From NCBI GenBank assembly GCA_046728075.1, contig JBKPDV010000122.1, forward strand, positions 1 through 13,208: a DNA stretch of 13,208 bases, written 5' to 3'. The position numbers were made by a program, and so were the translations under genes. The stretch comes from JBKPDV01 sp046728075. Its GTDB lineage: Bacteria > Acidobacteriota > Thermoanaerobaculia > UBA5066 > Gp7-AA6. A model generated the notes under the pieces. The model was not told the DNA's origin, searched no databases, and saw only the letters and a program-made list of their open reading frames with translations. Positions 12,012 through 13,208 of this stretch are shown piece after piece. Within the stretch, counting starts at the first letter, position 1. Each line of letters begins with the position of its first letter.

Positions 12012-13208
12012 ATGTCCAAGCCGCTTCGCGTCGCTCTGGTCGTCCTCTGTGCGTTTTCTCTGGCTTCCGCTCTGTGGGCTCAGTCCCAGGCGACGACCGG
12101 CGTCATCGAAGGGACAGTCACGGACGCAACCGGCGCCGCTCTTCCGGGAGCGACCGTTGTAGTGCGGAATACCGCGACCAACTTCGAGCAGACTCTGACC
12201 ACGGACCGGCAGGGACGCTTTCGCGCGCTCCTGCTCCCGCTCGGCCCATACCGCGTGACGGTCTCGCTCGCGGGGTTCACGACGCTGGTTCGCGAGGGGC
12301 TCACCCTCGAGGTCGGACAGACGATCACGCTGGCTCTCAAGCTCGAGATCTCCGCCGTCCAGCAGGAGGTGAAGGTCACCGCGGAGGCCCCGATCGTCGA
12401 AAAGACGCGGACCGAGGGGGCGACCCGGATCGACGAGAAAGCCGTTCAAAACCTTCCGAACAACGGGCACAACTTTCTCGATTTCACCAAGCTCACCCCG
12501 GGAGTGACGATCGTGCAGGGGCCCGACGGAGACGAGCTTTCGATCAACGGCCAGAAGGGGATCCAGAACAACATCTCGGTCGACGGCGCGGACTTCAACA
12601 ACCCCTTCTTCGGAGAGCAGCGCGGGGGCCAGCGGCCCGCCTTCACCTTCAACCTGGACGCGGTTCAGGAGGTGGTCGTCGTCGCCGACGGGGCCAACGC
12701 CGAGTTCGGCCGTTCGACTTCCGGGTTCGTCAACGTGGTGACCAAGTCCGGAACGAACGATTTCCACGGCAGCTCTCACCTGTATTACAAGAACCAGAGT
12801 CTGGCCGCCCGGCCGCAGAAGGCGGACGGGAGCAAGGACCCGAGCTTCGACTTCGATCAAGGCCAGCTCGGAGCGACGCTGGGCGGGCCGATCCAGAGAG
12901 ACTCCCTCTTCTTCTTTCTGGCCTTCGATGGGCAGCGCGCGAGTTCGACCAAGCAGACCGATCCCAACCGCATCGAACAGCGCGTGGTGGACGCTTTCGC
13001 CAAGTTCGGGAGCCCCAACGAGAACGGATCGATTGACCGCACCAACGACGCGCGCGTGTTCCTGGCCAAAATCGACTGGCAGGTGAACTCGCAAAATCTC
13101 GCCACCGGCCGCTACAACTACACCTGGTCGGACCAGAACAACGGCACATTCGACGTCGACTCCTGGGGGCGCAGCGCCAATGCCGATGAGAAGGACTACT
13201 CCAACGCG
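12012..13208 (+). CDS. TonB-dependent outer-membrane receptor, Oar-like (5' part)
   Basis: A 399-codon open frame from ATG 12012 continues off the window, so the protein is incomplete; full members usually exceed 900 residues. Residues 1-23 form a signal peptide (hydrophobic core, SALWA before Gln24). Residues about 29-112 form a carboxypeptidase-regulatory-like beta-sandwich with GTVTDATGAALPGATVVVRN and FRALLLPLGPYRVTVSLAGF. From about 118 to 250 a plug domain follows, with VTAEAPIVEK, LPNNGHNFLDF, ISVDGADFNNPFF and GRSTSGFVNVVTKSGTNDFHG. The beta-barrel then begins (LGGPIQRDSLFFFLAFDG). This architecture is common and expanded in Acidobacteriota and imports large substrates or adheres to surfaces. 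The ligand is unknown. A strong AAGGAGG supports the start. Confidence 0.95.
   Translation, partial: MSKPLRVALVVLCAFSLASALWAQSQATTGVIEGTVTDATGAALPGATVVVRNTATNFEQTLTTDRQGRFRALLLPLGPYRVTVSLAGFTTLVREGLTLEVGQTITLALKLEISAVQQEVKVTAEAPIVEKTRTEGATRIDEKAVQNLPNNGHNFLDFTKLTPGVTIVQGPDGDELSINGQKGIQNNISVDGADFNNPFFGEQRGGQRPAFTFNLDAVQEVVVVADGANAEFGRSTSGFVNVVTKSGTNDFHGSSHLYYKNQSLAARPQKADGSKDPSFDFDQGQLGATLGGPIQRDSLFFFLAFDGQRASSTKQTDPNRIEQRVVDAFAKFGSPNENGSIDRTNDARVFLAKIDWQVNSQNLATGRYNYTWSDQNNGTFDVDSWGRSANADEKDYSNA

Noticed and set aside
11805..13094. A 429-codon minus-strand open frame opposite the TonB-dependent receptor
   Set aside because: The plus-strand frame has a strong ribosome site, signal peptide and two recognisable domains; the antisense frame has none.

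Overview
The window is about 13.2 kb of GC-rich, densely packed bacterial chromosome. A large outer-membrane receptor with an N-terminal carboxypeptidase-regulatory-like domain, a DUF1800 protein, a DUF4097 repeat protein in a sigma-factor operon, and several exported proteins of unknown function together suggest a Gram-negative soil- or sediment-type bacterium, most likely Acidobacteriota or a close relative. This assignment is inferred from gene content and protein style. No rRNA, tRNA, CRISPR array, transposase or integrase is visible.

Layout. Positions 1-147 hold stem-loops and a small palindrome that look like the edge of a dispersed repeat. A putative lipoprotein (144-554, minus) is followed by a hot-dog thioesterase (609-1079, plus) and a secreted DUF1800 protein (1111-2775, plus). 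A short gap (2776-2927) holds a possible minus-strand gene remnant and a heptamer tandem repeat. A tightly coupled minus-strand operon follows: ECF sigma factor (5296-5943), zinc-finger anti-sigma factor (4649-5299) and exported DUF4097 beta-repeat protein (2928-4652). Both junctions are ATGA stop/start overlaps. A divergent spacer leads to an exported SixA-like histidine phosphatase (6105-6626, plus), whose stop codon overlaps that of the convergent pnuC vitamin transporter (6623-7228, minus). Next are a metallo-beta-lactamase-fold hydrolase of the NAPE-PLD/UlaG type (7272-8246, plus) and a PLP-dependent group II decarboxylase (8314-9870, plus). An exported protein of unknown function (9926-10573, minus) and a Rieske ferredoxin (10634-10951, minus) run the other way. 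A ferritin-like protein (11077-11703, plus) is divergent from the Rieske gene. A gene-free stretch (11704-12011) contains a roughly 91-bp imperfect palindrome. The window ends inside a TonB-dependent receptor gene (12012 to the edge).

How the genes may work together. The sigma/anti-sigma/DUF4097 cassette looks like one envelope-responsive regulatory unit, with the exported repeat protein as a possible sensor partner or output. The Rieske ferredoxin and ferritin-like protein share a 125-bp divergent intergenic region rich in potential RNA structure, including a hairpin that covers the Rieske Shine-Dalgarno sequence. They may form an iron or redox pair. The remaining genes look like independent housekeeping or accessory functions. 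The strongest candidates for something undescribed are the two-face alternating solenoid encoded by the DUF4097 gene, the structured Rieske/ferritin intergenic region, and the long palindrome at 11714-11804.
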